The position numbers were made by a program, and so were the translations under genes. From Rhea pennata (taxonomy: Eukaryota > Chordata > Aves > Rheiformes > Rheidae), in NCBI RefSeq assembly GCF_028389875.1, contig NC_084663.1:186001-250000 (forward strand): a stretch of DNA of 64,000 nt, given 5' to 3'. This document shows, piece after piece, positions 22,571-34,670 of the stretch; positions within the stretch are counted from its first letter, which is position 1, and each line of letters begins with the position of its first letter. A model generated the notes under the pieces. The model was given only the letters and a program-made list of their open reading frames with translations, did no database searches and had not been told where the DNA came from.

Positions 22571-25285
22571 TCCTTTCATGTTGGCCTGTTTATCAGAACT
22601 ACGCAGGGCAAGGCCTTTGTGGGCAGCCCAAGGCTGGACTAGCAGGGGCTGCAGGAGCACCAGGACTGCAAGGTGGGAGCCAGGGCTAAGTGCAGAGCAT
22701 AGGGTGAGAACTACATGGGGCACCTGCAGCAGCTGTCTCACCCAGCACCAACAATGTCTCCAGAGCAGTGTGACTATTGAAGGAGCTCTGGACATCAGTG
22801 CTTTCAATAATAAGCAGTGTCCATAGCTGCTAATGAGAACACAGAACAGGAGTGGGAGAGATAGAGGGTGCTCCACAGTGAGGGTGGATGAGTAGCTACA
22901 GAGTGGGGTAAATGTGAGGAGAGGGCTGAGCATCTATTCTGTGCACACAGTGGGGGCAACTCTGGGTGCTCAAGTTGCAACTTCACCCTGGCAGCAGTGT
23001 TTGTGGCATCTCCCTCATCTCCCACCCTCATCTTTCACCCGCAGAGGCTGGGAGCTGAGAGCGGGGCCATGCAGTCGCTCCCATACAGAGAGCTGTTTTA
23101 TCCCCTGCCTGTGCCCCACTCTGCACAAAACTGCCTTTGAGCCAGCTTTGCTGCTTAAATGGTAGTTGTGTCTCACCCACACCATGCTGATGGTATAGAA
23201 GGTATTTCCAGGACACTACTTGGTGCTAAAGGGAGGGAGCATGCCCCTGAGGCTACCTGGTGCCGAGGAGTGAGCAGAGCTGAGACAGTGCAGAAAATGC
23301 TAGCCCTGGAATTGGAGGGCTGCAAGAACTGGGGACTAAGTCTGCTGGCCAGAGCTGCAGGGTGTGTGCTGCACCAAGGGCAAGCCCTGCTCCATTCTCT
23401 ACCCTGAAACAATAGCATCCACGTGGCACTGTTGCTAAGCGCAGCTCCATCAAGGGACATGTTTCTCAAAGAGACCATTTGCAAACTTAAAACTGTCCAT
23501 CTTCTGCTTTGTGATCACTGTGGCCTGTCTCTGAGGATCTAGGGGTCTCTTGTCAGCAGGACAGAGCAGCTGGGAGGGATGTTGTGGGGTGGTGGATGGG
23601 GCGCAGGGGTGTTTGCAGGCTGGGTTAAGGTTCAAGGTGCTGCAGCTAGCAGAAAGGTGGGTACTGTGCAGTGGGGGTTCCAGGGACACTGACTAGCTCA
23701 GGGTGCTTGGAGGGCTTGTGGTTGTTGACTTGGCCTGATGCTACAACAAGCAGAGTTTTCTGTACCCATGGGGCCAGACTCTGGGGATAAGTGCAAAGCT
23801 TGGGGCATTCCCAGAGTGGGGACAAGCATCCTTGCAGTGTGGGCAGCCCTTGCCTGGCCTGCAGGACCCAAGCATATGGATGATGGTTGCTAGAGTAGCA
23901 GCGATGCTGGATCACACCAGGGTGATGCAGATGTGAAGGGGGTAATTCGCAGGGGGCACAGAAAGAAGGCTGAAGTGCAGGAGAGGGAAGGGCCTCCTCC
24001 TAACGTGGGGAGGCCTGGTCCCAGACCAAGGCACTGTGGTGGGGCTGGGGATTGCCCCGACAGAAGGCCTTGCCATTCTAGGGCTGGGGGTGGTTCCCAC
24101 AGCTTCCAGGCGGCAGATGGGTCTGTCCCTCCACAGCGCAGCACCCCTGCTTGCCTGCCAGCTGGAGTCTCCTGCAGAGTTCACTCGGATTCTGTTCCTA
24201 ATGCTGCTTTCCATGTAAGTATGCCATCTGCATACTTACACTGCAGGCTTGGTGCCAGGGGACAGCAGCAATGCTGTGTGTGGTAGAGGAGGCTGCTGGG
24301 CAGGTGGTCATACAGAACAAGCTGTGTCTCAGGATGGTGCACCCGCCTCTGCATGCACCCTTCTTGCAGAGCAGCCGCTCTGCCGTCTGCAATGGAGAGC
24401 ACAGCGGCTTGCCTCAGGGCTGGGAAGATATCTGAAGGACTGTCTCCCACCACAAGCGTGAGGGACACCAGGAGTCACAGAATGCCTTGCCTAGCTAGAC
24501 AGGGAAGGAGAGTGCTGTGAGGGACTCCTTCCTCTACCATGTCCTTCCCTTGTCTCCTATGCCCATCTCAAGGCTGTGTTTGTTAAGGAGCCATACTGGG
24601 GAACCAGTGCCTGCTGCAGCTGATGCCTGGGTCTGCAGGGTTACATGGAGAGGGGCTGGGATGGTAGTGGCTGTCCTTACTGCAGAGCAAGGGGCAGCTG
24701 GGACAGGGCTGTGGCAAGTCTCCACAAGGGCTCTGGGCTGCAGGGGAAGGTCTGTAACAGGTGTCCTCAGCTAATAGCGTGCATTTGCTTCCTGCAGGAA
24801 GCACTTTTCCTCCTCGAAACCTGCAGAGCAGGCTTGCTGACCCCTCCAGCGTGTGCTGCCAGATGCACTCCTTGCCTCTGGAAGCAGGGCTCCCTGGAGA
24901 GGCTAAATGAACCCACTTTGCTCCACCAAACCAGTGCCTAGGTCGTCACCCCACCCACAGAGCAACCAAAAATGAGAGGTTAAAGTGAAATGAGTTTACA
25001 GAGTGTTTCTATGTGAACACAAGAGAAAGCTCCTCTGCCTGCTGGGGTCAGTCCACGCATCTCAGCAGCGAGGTGTGTATGGATACTGCTCATGGGCACC
25101 TCCCCCACCCAGCCTGCCAGACCTGCCACCCTGCTGTGTCCCATGGGGACTGGAGAGCATCCCAGTGCTCCAGGCTGCTGCCACTCTCATAGCTTCCTTT
25201 GGTGTCCCTATGGCTCCAGCTCTGGGCTGGCTATGCCTGGGGCCAGTGGGCTGCAGCGGGGGGCAGAGGTGGTTGACTGTGCTGG
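22571..25285. other. Intergenic, nothing recognised
   Basis: GC-moderate unique-looking sequence. Frames of up to ~120 codons exist on both strands but show no domain, signal peptide or coherent splice pattern. Confidence 0.5.
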
Positions 25286-25289
25286 AGAG

Positions 25290-25540
25290 GGCTGCGCTCT
25301 GCGGACACCTCCTGGTCATGTGGCTGCAGCTCTGCACCAACCTGCACTGCCTGACACATCTCACCAGGATTGGGGCAGGAGGCTCCAGCCACATCCAGCT
25401 GTGGGGGCTCTGTATCAGCCAATGCCGCCCTGCATGTTCTGGCAGGATTGGGGCAGGAGGCTCCAGCTACATCCCAGCAGCAGGGGCTCTGCACCAGCTT
25501 GTGCTGCCCCATGCATCCTGCCAGGATGAGGATAGGAGGC
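25290..25540. repeat. ~80-bp tandem duplication, about three copies
   Basis: The block GATTGGGGCAGGAGGCTCCA recurs at about 25369 and 25446, and a diverged copy starts near 25290. Each is followed by GGGGCTCTG and TGCCGCCCTGCATG/TGCTGCCCCATGCAT. Confidence 0.7.
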
Positions 25541-27104
25541 CCAAGGGGATGGTAGGGTCCAGCCCAGAGTGAAGGCACTGGCCTGCTCCTGCAATGGACA
25601 CTGCCACATCCCAAGGGACTGCAGCTCCTCTGCTCTCCCTCAGTCCCTTGTTATGCTTGCACCCACACAGGTCTGCACTGACAATTGCTCCCTGGAAAAA
25701 GCACCCCATTGCAAGTGGTGGGGAAGCATGCTGTAGGCAGCCTTCCACCAGTAAGCAGCACGGGCTGGGGCGAGGATGCCATCAGAAACAACTTGTGCAA
25801 ATAAAGCAAGCTGCACATCATAGAGTAAGATGCTGTTCATGCAGAGCAGGCTGGGAGCACAGCCGGATGTGCAAGGGAGGAGAGAGGCAGCAGAGCAGAG
25901 CTGGCTCCTCATGACCAATGTCATGCCCATTGCTGGCTGAGAATAGAGGTCATCTCAGTGCCAAAGTGATATGTGGGAAGCCGGTTTTCTCCCAGAGTTG
26001 AGCTCAGTGCAGTTTTGTGCTGCAGGAGGCAACAGACGGGATGATCCAAGGCATCAGGAGGGGAGACAAAAGGTGGAGGGGAGAGGAGTGGGGTTAGGAA
26101 GTTGCGCAGACAGAAAGCCCTGGAGATGGCAGGAGAGCCCAGCCGAAGGGTGATAGGGTCTGGGGAAAGGTCTTATGGGAGCCAAAGCTGCCCTGGCAGC
26201 CCCACATCCCTTTTTTGCTCACCGCCCTCTCCAGAACTTGTGGCTACCCCTGCATCCAGAGGCAGCCCCACGGCTGCCCCTCACCCAGAACCAGCTGCCT
26301 GTGCAAGGCCACATCCTGGCTGCACTCTAGGCCCAGAGAGGCTAGGCACTGCTTGGTGCTGGTAGCTCTGTTGGGGTGGGCAGATGAGCTGTGCCCAGCC
26401 TGGGATCCTGCAGTGGTTCTGGGACATGTGGGGCCCCCTGCAGCTTTGGACTGCGCTGCAGGAGTCCTCAAAGCCCTCTGCATTGCCTTCTAGAGCAAGT
26501 TGTCCGGACCCCTGGTCCCTGGGGTTGGAGGGGGAGCAGGCAGCGTTAGGAGCTGTGCTGAGGCCGTGACTGCAGGGAGGGAGCCATGGGCCAGGCCTGT
26601 GGGGGCACCTGGTGGGCCCAATGTACTGGGGCACTGGGAGTGGGGAGGGCAGAGTGAAAGGAGAAAGTTTGCAGGGCGCCCTGGAGCTCAAAGGCCCCTT
26701 GTGCTGTGCTGTGCACCAGGACTCTCAGGCCCACAGGGACAGCTCAGCTTTTGCTCTGCCCTGTGCAGTCCTGCAGCTTCTGCAGCGCTCCAGCAGTGCC
26801 GCTGAGGCTAGTGTGAAGCTGACACATACGGGGAGACTCGCTTGCTTCCGGGCCACCCTGCACTGTAGCCATGCTCCCTCTGCTGCCATGCTGAGCTGCT
26901 CTCCCACACTCTGTTGCCTCCCAGAGTGCGTCACCTCCACCTCACGTGGCTGAGAGAAGTTGCTATGAGATAACATGTCAGAAGATGAAGCAGATGCAGA
27001 GCCCATCAACAGCAGAGAAGCTTGAAATGGGCTGGGGAGGTTGCAGCAGTTCAGTGCAGAGGAGCTGGTGCTGCAGTCAATCATCAGATCCCCTCACCCT
27101 GCAC
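25541..27104. other. Intergenic, nothing recognised
   Basis: GC-rich unique sequence with many overlapping frames on both strands and no family resemblance. Confidence 0.5.
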
Positions 27105-27215
27105 ACTGCATATTTAATGGCTCTTTGGGTCTCAGTGTTTAAATCTCTCTATCTAATGAGCATTTAACTGCCACTCAATATTTAATGCCTCCGTGTTCAG
27201 TGCAATAACCCCATG
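27105..27215. promoter_or_regulatory. AT-rich putative conserved non-coding element
   Basis: It contains repeated TATTTAATG/ATATTTAATGCC, TCTAATGAGCATTTAAC and GTTTAAATC within ~100 bp of an otherwise GC-rich region. Homeodomain/MEF2-type cores are dense. Function is inferred. Confidence 0.35.
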
Positions 27216-28354
27216 TATCACAGTGAATGCTGGTCCATCACCCTGGGAATGGGGAGAGGCATGCTACAGGAGAGGATCTAGCACAGGTCACAGGCAGCAG
27301 ATCGAGGCTAGGGATGGGAGGGGGATCTGCTACCTGACACCTCTCACATGGATGACAGATTGTCTCTGTGCCATGAGCTCTACCTGCCTCTTTTTGGAGT
27401 CGTCTTCTCTTGGTGATGCAGCAGACCCTGGAGCTTCTCTGTGCTGTGTCCTGCTGCAGGACTGGTGCAGTTGGAGCAGTGGGCTGGAAGTAGCTCAATG
27501 GGCAGTGCAGCGCTGGTATGCTGCTGTCACATGCTGTCCTCAGCCAGAGGTGCTGTCCTGCAGTGAGCTTCTGCCCCTGGATTTGCAACCTGCAAGCTTG
27601 CTCTCCTGACCTCTGCTGTGGCAGAGCTGTATCAGGATGTGGCTGCAGGACCTGCCTTGGCTCCCCATTCACAGAGCTGCTGTCTGCATGGGCAGAGACC
27701 AGGAGAGCAGTGGAGCCCACCGCAGCAAGCCATGCACCCCTCAGCATGTGAGGTGCTGCACTGCACTGCAGCAGGGTGAGTTGCAGGAGGCTGGTGTGGA
27801 GTGCACGCCCTGTGTGGAACAAGGACACTGCTGAGCATGGTGACTGCCAAAGTCTGGCACTCTCTGCCCCCAGTGTGCAGTGTACCATTTGGCCGCACTG
27901 GCCATGTGCAGGCGCATGCGTCTGTCCTGTGTGATTTTGATGCACTTGGTTTAGCTTGCACTTGCTGACTCGTGCTGTTGCAAAGGCATTCACTCTCCAT
28001 AGGGCTGGTTGTGGTTCCTAGTGCTTCTACCCGCTCTTGCAGAAAGGCTCAACCCCAAGCCCTTTACCAACAAGCAGTTTTGGTAGGTCTGTCAAGATGA
28101 ATCTCTCCCCCAGGCTGGCAGGGTCTGGGATGTCCTTATGCCAGAGCCCCACATCTTCATCCATGTGCTGAACTGCAGCAAGAGCCAGCTCTGAGCTGTC
28201 AAACCTTTTCCTTTGGAGGAGCAAAGTCCCTCTTTCTCTGGGGGCCAGAGTTGATGGCACCTGTTGTGGCTGAACACTGAGACCCCATTCCCTCCTGCCA
28301 TTCATTTCCCAGGCTCATGGCAGGGGCCCAGCATATCTGGGTCTGCAGTCTTGA
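27216..28354. other. Intergenic, nothing recognised
   Basis: Unique-looking sequence. A minus-strand frame of ~250 codons (27238-27993) has no recognisable domain and is judged spurious. Confidence 0.5.
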
Positions 28355-28440
28355 GCCTTGCTGTGCCATGTCATACTGTGCTAGGCCATGCTATGCCATA
28401 CCATGCTGTGCCATGCCCTGCCATGCCATACTGTTCCCTG
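28355..28440. repeat. ~10-bp TGCCATGCTG-type minisatellite, short array
   Basis: Imperfect repeats of TGCCATGCTG (CCATGCTATGCCATACCATG and similar). Same motif family as the array at 30640-30945. Confidence 0.8.
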
Positions 28441-29585
28441 GCCCAGTGTTCCTGGCTCTGCAGTCTCCAGCCTTGATGAGCAGAAGCAGAGGACTGGGGA
28501 TTTCACCTTGTCCAGGCCTCCTCGACTGGTGAGGAACAACTGTCAGGGCACCCTTGCACCAGCCTGGGTGGATGCTGGTAGCAGGAGGGCACGTGTAGGT
28601 GGGGTGACCTACACCTGTGCTGGGACCAGCATGCATGGGACAGCAGGCAGCCATTGCATTTGGTTTGTGGGCATGTGGCATTGCAGGCAGTGGCCCCAGC
28701 TCCTGGCTGTGGGTCCCTGTGTGGGCTCTGGCACCGGCACCAGTCCCAGGACTGGCCGCGTGTGCCTCAAGCGCCGGCAGAGGCAGGTCTCCGCAGGCAG
28801 CAGAATTCACTTTGCTGCTCGGTGTGGGATTTGTAGCCAGAGAAGAAACGCAGCACACGGTGCTCTCCAAAGCAACATCCTGTGTGGTTCACCCTAGTAA
28901 GGCTCATCCAGTGCAACCTTTGAGGTGCTCCATGGCCAGCTCTTGTGTCCACCCCTCCTCCCCAGCACTTATCCTGTGCCACCCTGCTGTGAGGTCTCAC
29001 ACATGGCCACTGCCTCATAGTGCCAGGGCTGGTCTGACATGGCGGCATGAAGTACGCTCACTGTGCCCAGCTCTGGGCCTGCTGCGTCTCGAGGGGCTGT
29101 GTGATGGGGTGGTGCCCATGGAGCCCTTTGGGGAGGGGCTTGTGGCGCAGGCTGCGCTCACTGGCTGCTTGGCCCATGGTGCCAGGGTCTCCTTGCACAT
29201 CACTGTTGATGGGTGCCTGAGAACCGTGCAAGGCAGGGCTGCTCATGTGGCTGGGCAGGTCCCCCGCCTGCACCTCCCCTGTGCTCCCATCTGTGCCAGA
29301 AGGCTCAATGTCCCCATGGGAGATGGTGAGCATGGGGGCACACTGTGCCCCACACCGTGTGATGGGAGCCTGGTGCGTGCTGTCCCAGCGTTCTACCTGG
29401 GACCCCTGGCAGCCGAATGGTGCAGCTGGGGTGCATCTTTCCTCTGCAGACTCTTTCAGCATACGCCATCCCCCGTGCCAGGCCCAAGGCAGCAGCGACG
29501 CCTGGCCAGGCTGCTGGGCTGAGCTCTGCCTCATGCCCTGGGCTCAGGTCTGGCACAGCCACCTTGTCCCGGCACAGCCACCTTG
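28441..29585. other. Intergenic, nothing recognised
   Basis: GC-rich sequence with long stop-poor frames on both strands (the longest ~300 codons on +, 28617-29522). Cys/Trp/Pro/Ala-rich translation without domains suggests composition rather than coding. Confidence 0.5.
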
Positions 29586-29589
29586 TCCC

Positions 29590-30110
29590 AGCACAGCCCT
29601 GGGGCCAAATCCCCTTCCCTGTCCTGACATCTGCCCTGTTCCACAGTTCCCATCTCCATCCCTGTCCCCATCCCCATCTGAGCTCTGTCCTTGTCCCCAT
29701 CCCCACCCCAACCCTCTCCCTCTACCCATCCTGAGCTCTGTTCTATCTCCAACCCCATACTTACCTGCATTCCTATCCTGACCTTGACCTCCCCCATCCC
29801 CACCCCAACCCTATCCTTGTCCCCATGCTGAGCCCTGTTCCTGTCTCCAAACCCATCCCTATTCCCATTCCAATCCTGATCTTGACCCCCCCATTCCATT
29901 CCCATCCACATCACCATCCCCATCTCTGTCCCCATTCTCATCCCCATTCTTGTCCTCATCCCCATGACCATTCCTGTCCCCATCTCCATGCCCATCCTCA
30001 TCCCCCATTCCCATTCCCATTTCCATCCCAGTCCCATCCCCATCCTTGTCCCCGTCTCCATCTCCATTCCGATCCCCATTGCTGTCCCTGTCCCCATCCC
30101 AGCAGCTCCC
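29590..30110. repeat. CCCCATC/TCCCCAT simple repeat, ~520 bp
   Basis: Degenerate hexa/heptamer CCCATC-CCCATTC array, a near-continuous C+T+A strand without G. The complementary strand is GGGGATGGG-rich and could form G-quadruplexes. Frames reading MGMGTG or PHPHPHP are artefacts of the repeat. Confidence 0.92.
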
Positions 30111-30119
30111 TCCCCTCCC

Positions 30120-30300
30120 AGCGGCTGCTGCAGACTGCTGAGACTGAATTCCAGAGCTTTTGTGAGATACCTGATTAATCCCAGTATGAGCTGTAATCAC
30201 ATGGCAATAATTGCACGAGTTGTGCTTATCTGAATGTGTAATCATGGCAATGAATAATGCTCTGAGCTTGGCACCTCTCTAATTAGTGCCATGCCAAGGA
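30120..30300. promoter_or_regulatory. AT-rich putative conserved non-coding element with duplicated motif
   Basis: GTAATCACATGGCAAT (30193) and GTAATCATGGCAAT (30238) are near-identical and exactly 45 bp apart. They are flanked by CTGATTAATCCC and CTCTAATTAGTGCC. This arrangement of paired homeodomain-type cores resembles a developmental enhancer; conservation is not testable here. Confidence 0.45.
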
Positions 30301-30639
30301 GGGAGAGCCCCTGCTGCAGTGTTTTGCAACGGTGCCCCTGCCAGGGCTGGGGTCTGCTGCAGCGACGTGGGGCCTAGCTGTTGGGACATGTATGTGCGTC
30401 AGCGCCGCCCCCACTCTCAAGGCCCCGTGTGCTGCTGGGCACAGATACATGTGGTCCCAGGGCTGCACGTCGACTGCTGTGCCATTGATGGGAGAGTGTC
30501 CTAGCACACGTCACAATACTTATCCTGCTGCAAGGCCCTCTGTGTGCCAGTGCAGGATGTGGTAGAAGGGGCACAATGCCCCTGCACCATCCTGCTGACC
30601 TGTGCCGTATTGATGGCTGTGGAGAAGTTGCACAGCACC

Positions 30640-30945
30640 AACATGCTGTGGCATGTTGTGCCATGCTGTTCTGTGCTATGCTAAGCCATGCCATGCCCTG
30701 CTGTGTAGTTCTGTGCCTTTCTGTGACCTGCCATACCATGCTATGCTGTGCCATGCTGTGCCGTGCCATGCCATGTTGTGCTGTGCTAAGCCATGCTGGG
30801 CCATGCCATGTCACACTATACTGTCCCTTGCCATGCTGTGTCGTACTGTGCTGTGCTACATTGTGTCATGCTGTGCTGTGCCATGCCATGCTGTGTCATG
30901 CTGTGCTATGCCATGCTGCGCTATGCTGTGCTGTGTAGCCTGGGA
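30640..30945. repeat. ~10-bp TGCCATGCTG-type minisatellite, long array
   Basis: About 300 bp of imperfect CATGCTGTGC/CATGCCATGC units. The Cys/His/Met-rich open frames over it (30576-31078) are repeat artefacts. Confidence 0.92.
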
Positions 30946-31247
30946 GAGACTGCTCAGAGCGACAGGGCTGCCAGCTCATACCTCATCCCCAAAGGTGTCC
31001 ACATGCCTGCGTTCATGCAGGTGGCGCAGCAAACCATGGCTCCACATGGTGGGCTCAACAGCACTGCTATGCTGCTGAGAGTGGGAGTGTTGCTGTGGTT
31101 TGAGGGTTCTTTTCTCCTGCCTCAAGCCACAGGGGCATTTCCTAGTTGTATACAGTACCTCACTGAATGTTCACCTGCATACATGGTTCCCCAGATCCAT
31201 TAATTCAAAGGTCTAGGATAGGCAGGAATCTCCATTGCTCTGCTAGC

Positions 31248-31450
31248 ATCTCACTGAATTGCAGGGACCTCTAGAGATCATTCGTCCAACTCCCCAGCTG
31301 AGCAGGTAGTCCAGGACTATGTCCAGCTGATTTTGAATATCTTCAAGGAGAGAGACTCCATAACCTCTCTGGGCAATTTGTTCCTGTGTTCAACCACGCT
31401 CTCAGTGAAGAAGTGTTTTCTTGTGTTCAAATTGAATTTCCTGTGTTCTC
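31248..31450 (-). mobile_element. CR1 LINE, old 3' fragment
   Basis: It keeps the order GGGACCTCTAGAGATCATTC, then TTGAATATCTTCAAGGAGAG, then CATAACCTCTCTGGGCAA, then CTCTCAGTGAAGAAGTG. It lacks the terminal octamer repeats and is more diverged than the other copies. Confidence 0.85.
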
Positions 31451-31454
31451 CCAA

Positions 31455-31515
31455 TGTATACTATATTTATCTATATACTGGATATCTGTATTTACACTAT
31501 ATCTATATTTATCCC
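31455..31515. repeat. TATC/TATA-rich microsatellite
   Basis: Degenerate TATCTATAT repeats directly abutting the CR1 fragment. Confidence 0.7.
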
Positions 31516-31769
31516 ACCATAGCAGAGAGGCAAGAAGTCCCTGTGGCTCACTTGCAGTCTTGGACAACAGAGAGATTTGCAGAGGGAGAAATTTGGTAGA
31601 AATATCTGACCACCACCTCCAACATACCCAGCCAAAGCAACGAACCATGACAAGGATGCACTACAGAGCATGGCACAGACCAGAGACATCTACCAGTCCC
31701 TGCTAAGCAGAATATGACTTAATAGAGACTGGACACTTGCACATCCCAGAGTGAACAGTGGAAAAGCAT

Positions 31770-32170
31770 GCAGTCCAAAGTGAGCATTATCCACAGCTGT
31801 GTACAGCCCATGGTGAGCACTACTGTGTATGCATGTGGCCTGCAGTGAGTGCGGAACACGTGTGCAAAGCCTATGTAGAGCCCTGCCTGCAGCAAGCACT
31901 GACCGCACGTGTGTGCATGGCCTGTGGTGAGCACTGCCTGCAGTATGCACTGCCTGTATGAACATGTGCACAGTCCATGGTGAGCACTGCCTGGAGTGAG
32001 CAGTCTATATATGTGTGCACGGCCCATGGTGAATACTGTCTTCAGTGAGCATTGCCTATGTGTGAGCATGGTTCCTGGTGAGCTCTGCCTGCAGTGAGCA
32101 CAGCTCATGTGCACTGTGTGCAGTGAGCACTTCCTACCTGTGCATGCTCCTGGATGAGCCCTCCCCATGG
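31770..32170. repeat. Degenerate ~40-bp minisatellite
   Basis: Recurring GTGCACGGCCCATGGTGAGC and ACTGCCTGCAGTGAGCA blocks about every 35-45 bp. Non-coding. Confidence 0.8.
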
Positions 32171-32419
32171 ACATATGCAGACCTATGTGTCTCTACTCTA
32201 CAGCCATCATGTCCCTGCTCTCCAGCCTCCTGATGATAGTGATTCCCCCTGAGCTGGATGTTTGGAGGCAGCTGCTTTCAGCCTGGTCCTCTGTGGTGAA
32301 GATGGGGCTGTTGGGGCCAGTGGCATGGGCAGGGCCAGTGCCCAAAAGCAGAGGGCTGTGCCAGCGCAAGCTATACGGTATATCCTTGCAGGCAGGCAGC
32401 CAAACAGCCTCTGGAAATG

Positions 32420-32515
32420 TGCAGAGTCACAAATTAAAAGCTTAATTAGCAGATGTGCCTCCCTCAAGGAGCTGCTGCCTCATTAGCATCAGGAATGATG
32501 ACTAATTAGTAGGAA
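32420..32515. promoter_or_regulatory. AT-rich putative conserved non-coding element
   Basis: AAATTAAAAGCTTAATTAGC, CTCATTAGCATC and GACTAATTAGTAGG occur within 90 bp: three TAAT/ATTA homeodomain cores, two of them palindromic TAATTA. Function is inferred. Confidence 0.45.
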
Positions 32516-33024
32516 GAGGGTCCGCTCTGCCAGTTGAACCCCACGTGCATGTCCGCTCTGCCACAGGGCAGGGTGCACGTCAGACACCATCTTTCTCTGC
32601 CTGCCTCTCTCTGCCTGCCTTGTAGTGACTAGCCAGCCCAGAAAGGGTCTCCTCCAACCCACTGGGCCAGCCCTGCACTAGATGCCTCACTTTCCCTGCC
32701 CCCCAGTCCTTTCCCTGCTTTCCCTTCTTCCTTGGGCTGATGGTCCGTGTTTTCAAGCCTGTCCCCAGGTGGTTCAAAATGTTCTGCTAGAGGTCCATGG
32801 CACGGCCAACGGAAGGTGGGGGTGTCTCCCTGTGAGGTCCATGGCGTGGCACATGGAGGACAGGGTAGACCACAGATGTCCCTGGCACATGTGGAGGACA
32901 TGGTAGCACACCTCTCAGCATTGCCGGGAAATATCACTGCAAGAGGAGCCTAGAGAGCTCCTCCTGCTCAGACAGCTGTAAGCATTCACAGCAGCATCTC
33001 AAGCCATTTCCAGGACAGACACTG

Positions 33025-33115
33025 GCCCCTGTGAGGCTATCGGTTAATTAAACTTTCACAGGCCACATGCTCTTGGAAGAAATTAATTCACCAGAAAAGC
33101 CAGACTATGCTAGTG
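33025..33115. promoter_or_regulatory. AT-rich putative conserved non-coding element
   Basis: GGTTAATTAAAC and GAAATTAATTCACC lie about 40 bp apart, both palindromic TTAATTAA-type homeodomain sites. This is the last of a group of four such islands between 27.1 and 33.1 kb. Confidence 0.4.
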
Positions 33116-34120
33116 GCCAGGTGACACCCTTCTGCTGGGGACACTGGGCCCAGGCTGAGCGGAACATGCCCTGTTCACCTGAAAGAGCAGTGCCCAGTGT
33201 GTGTGACTGAGTGCTCACCTCATCAATTCCTGGAGCTGGCTGCTCTGGCTGTGTGCTGGGCCAGCTGTGAGCTAGCGGTGTGCCGTGGCTTCAGCTTGCC
33301 TACAGGGAAGATTCACAAATCCAAGTGTCAGACCTAACCTGGTGCCTGCAATGCCCTCCCAATTGATGCTGGCACTCACCATGTCTCAGCCATGATCTGC
33401 ACAGTGGCTCTGGTACAGCAGCCCATCTCTCTCCCTTCACTTCCCCAAGCCCTGGAAATCTGCTCCTTGCTGCTGGCAGGCTGGCCAGGATCAGCACTGC
33501 ATGTGCCCCAGAAAGAGCTCAAGAAGCCACCAGGCAATGGTCTGCAGAGGTCTCTGTGGTGTCCAGGAGCAGCTTGGTACTGTCCTGGCCATACTTTGTA
33601 CTGGCAGGAGGGCCTTAGTGCAGCTGGGCAGCACAGGGCTCTGTGTCTGGCACAGGATGGGGGTATCCCTTCTGCTCCAAGCAGGCTCTCAGGTGCTGGC
33701 AGCACCAGGATGCTGATCCTCTCTTCAGCCCCATGTGCAGGCCCTCAAGACCTGCTGGAGATGTGTGCTTGAGCAAGATGTAGCATTTGTCCCAGCTGGA
33801 GATGAAATCCTGTCTGGATAGGCCCAGGCACAGCCCATCAAAGAGCAGGTCCTGGATCCCAGCTGGATGGGCCATCAGAGAGGAAACCTCTTGGATCAGT
33901 ATGCCTGGGGTGTTTTCTCTCATTGGTGTTGCTACTAGCCTTGCAAACGGCCCCTGGAGCAGTCTGTGCAGATGCCAGAAAGCACAGAGGCCATCTGGGC
34001 ACTGAAACCTCATACTTGGTGCTTGCCATATTTCTTGGCATCTCTGCACCACAAGCCCCAGCTGGCCTTGCCATGGTGGAGGCACAGCCTCTATCACTGG
34101 TCAGAGACCATGGTCTCAGG
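33116..34120. other. Intergenic, nothing recognised
   Basis: Unique-looking sequence with short overlapping frames only. Confidence 0.5.
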
Positions 34121-34124
34121 GACT

Positions 34125-34670
34125 ATAATAGAATCATAGAATCAGTAAGGTTGGAAGGGACCTCTGGAGATCATCTAGGCCAACCTCCCTGCTCAGCAGG
34201 GTCACCTAGAGCATGGTAGACAGGGTTGCATCCAGGCGGGCCTTGAAGATCTCCAGAGAAGGACACTCCACAACCTCTCTGGGCAACCTGTTCCAGTGCT
34301 CCATCACTCTCACAGGGAAGAAATTCTCCCTCACGGTCAGGCGGAACTTCCTCTGCTTCAGTTTCTGCCCACTGCCTCTTGTCCTGTCACATGGGACAAC
34401 TGAACAGAGCGTAGCCCCATCCCCTTGGCACCCTCCCTTCAGGTACTTACACACATTGATGCGATCCCCCATCAGTCTTCTCTTCCCCAGGCTGAAGAGG
34501 CCCAGCTCTTGCAGCCGTTCTGTATAGGGCGGATGCTCCAGCCCTCTGATCATCTTTGTAGCCCTACTCTACAGTAGCTCCATGTCTCTCTTTTCCTGGG
34601 GAGCCCAGAACTGGACACAGTACTCGAGATGAGGCCTCACCAGGGCTGAGTTTAGTGGAGAGGAAGAAAG
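34125..34670 (-). mobile_element. CR1 LINE, ~0.55 kb 3' portion, young subfamily
   Basis: Starts ATAGAATCATAGAATCAGTA and runs through CTCCAGAGAAGGACACTCC, TGTCCTGTCACATGGGACAA, CTGATCATCTTTGTAGCCCT and GAGGCCTCACCAGGGC. The first 190 bp are almost the same as the 5.9-kb and 63.8-kb copies. Confidence 0.95.

Noticed and set aside
30576-31078. Cys/His/Met-rich open frames
   Set aside because: Translation of the TGCCATGCTG minisatellite.
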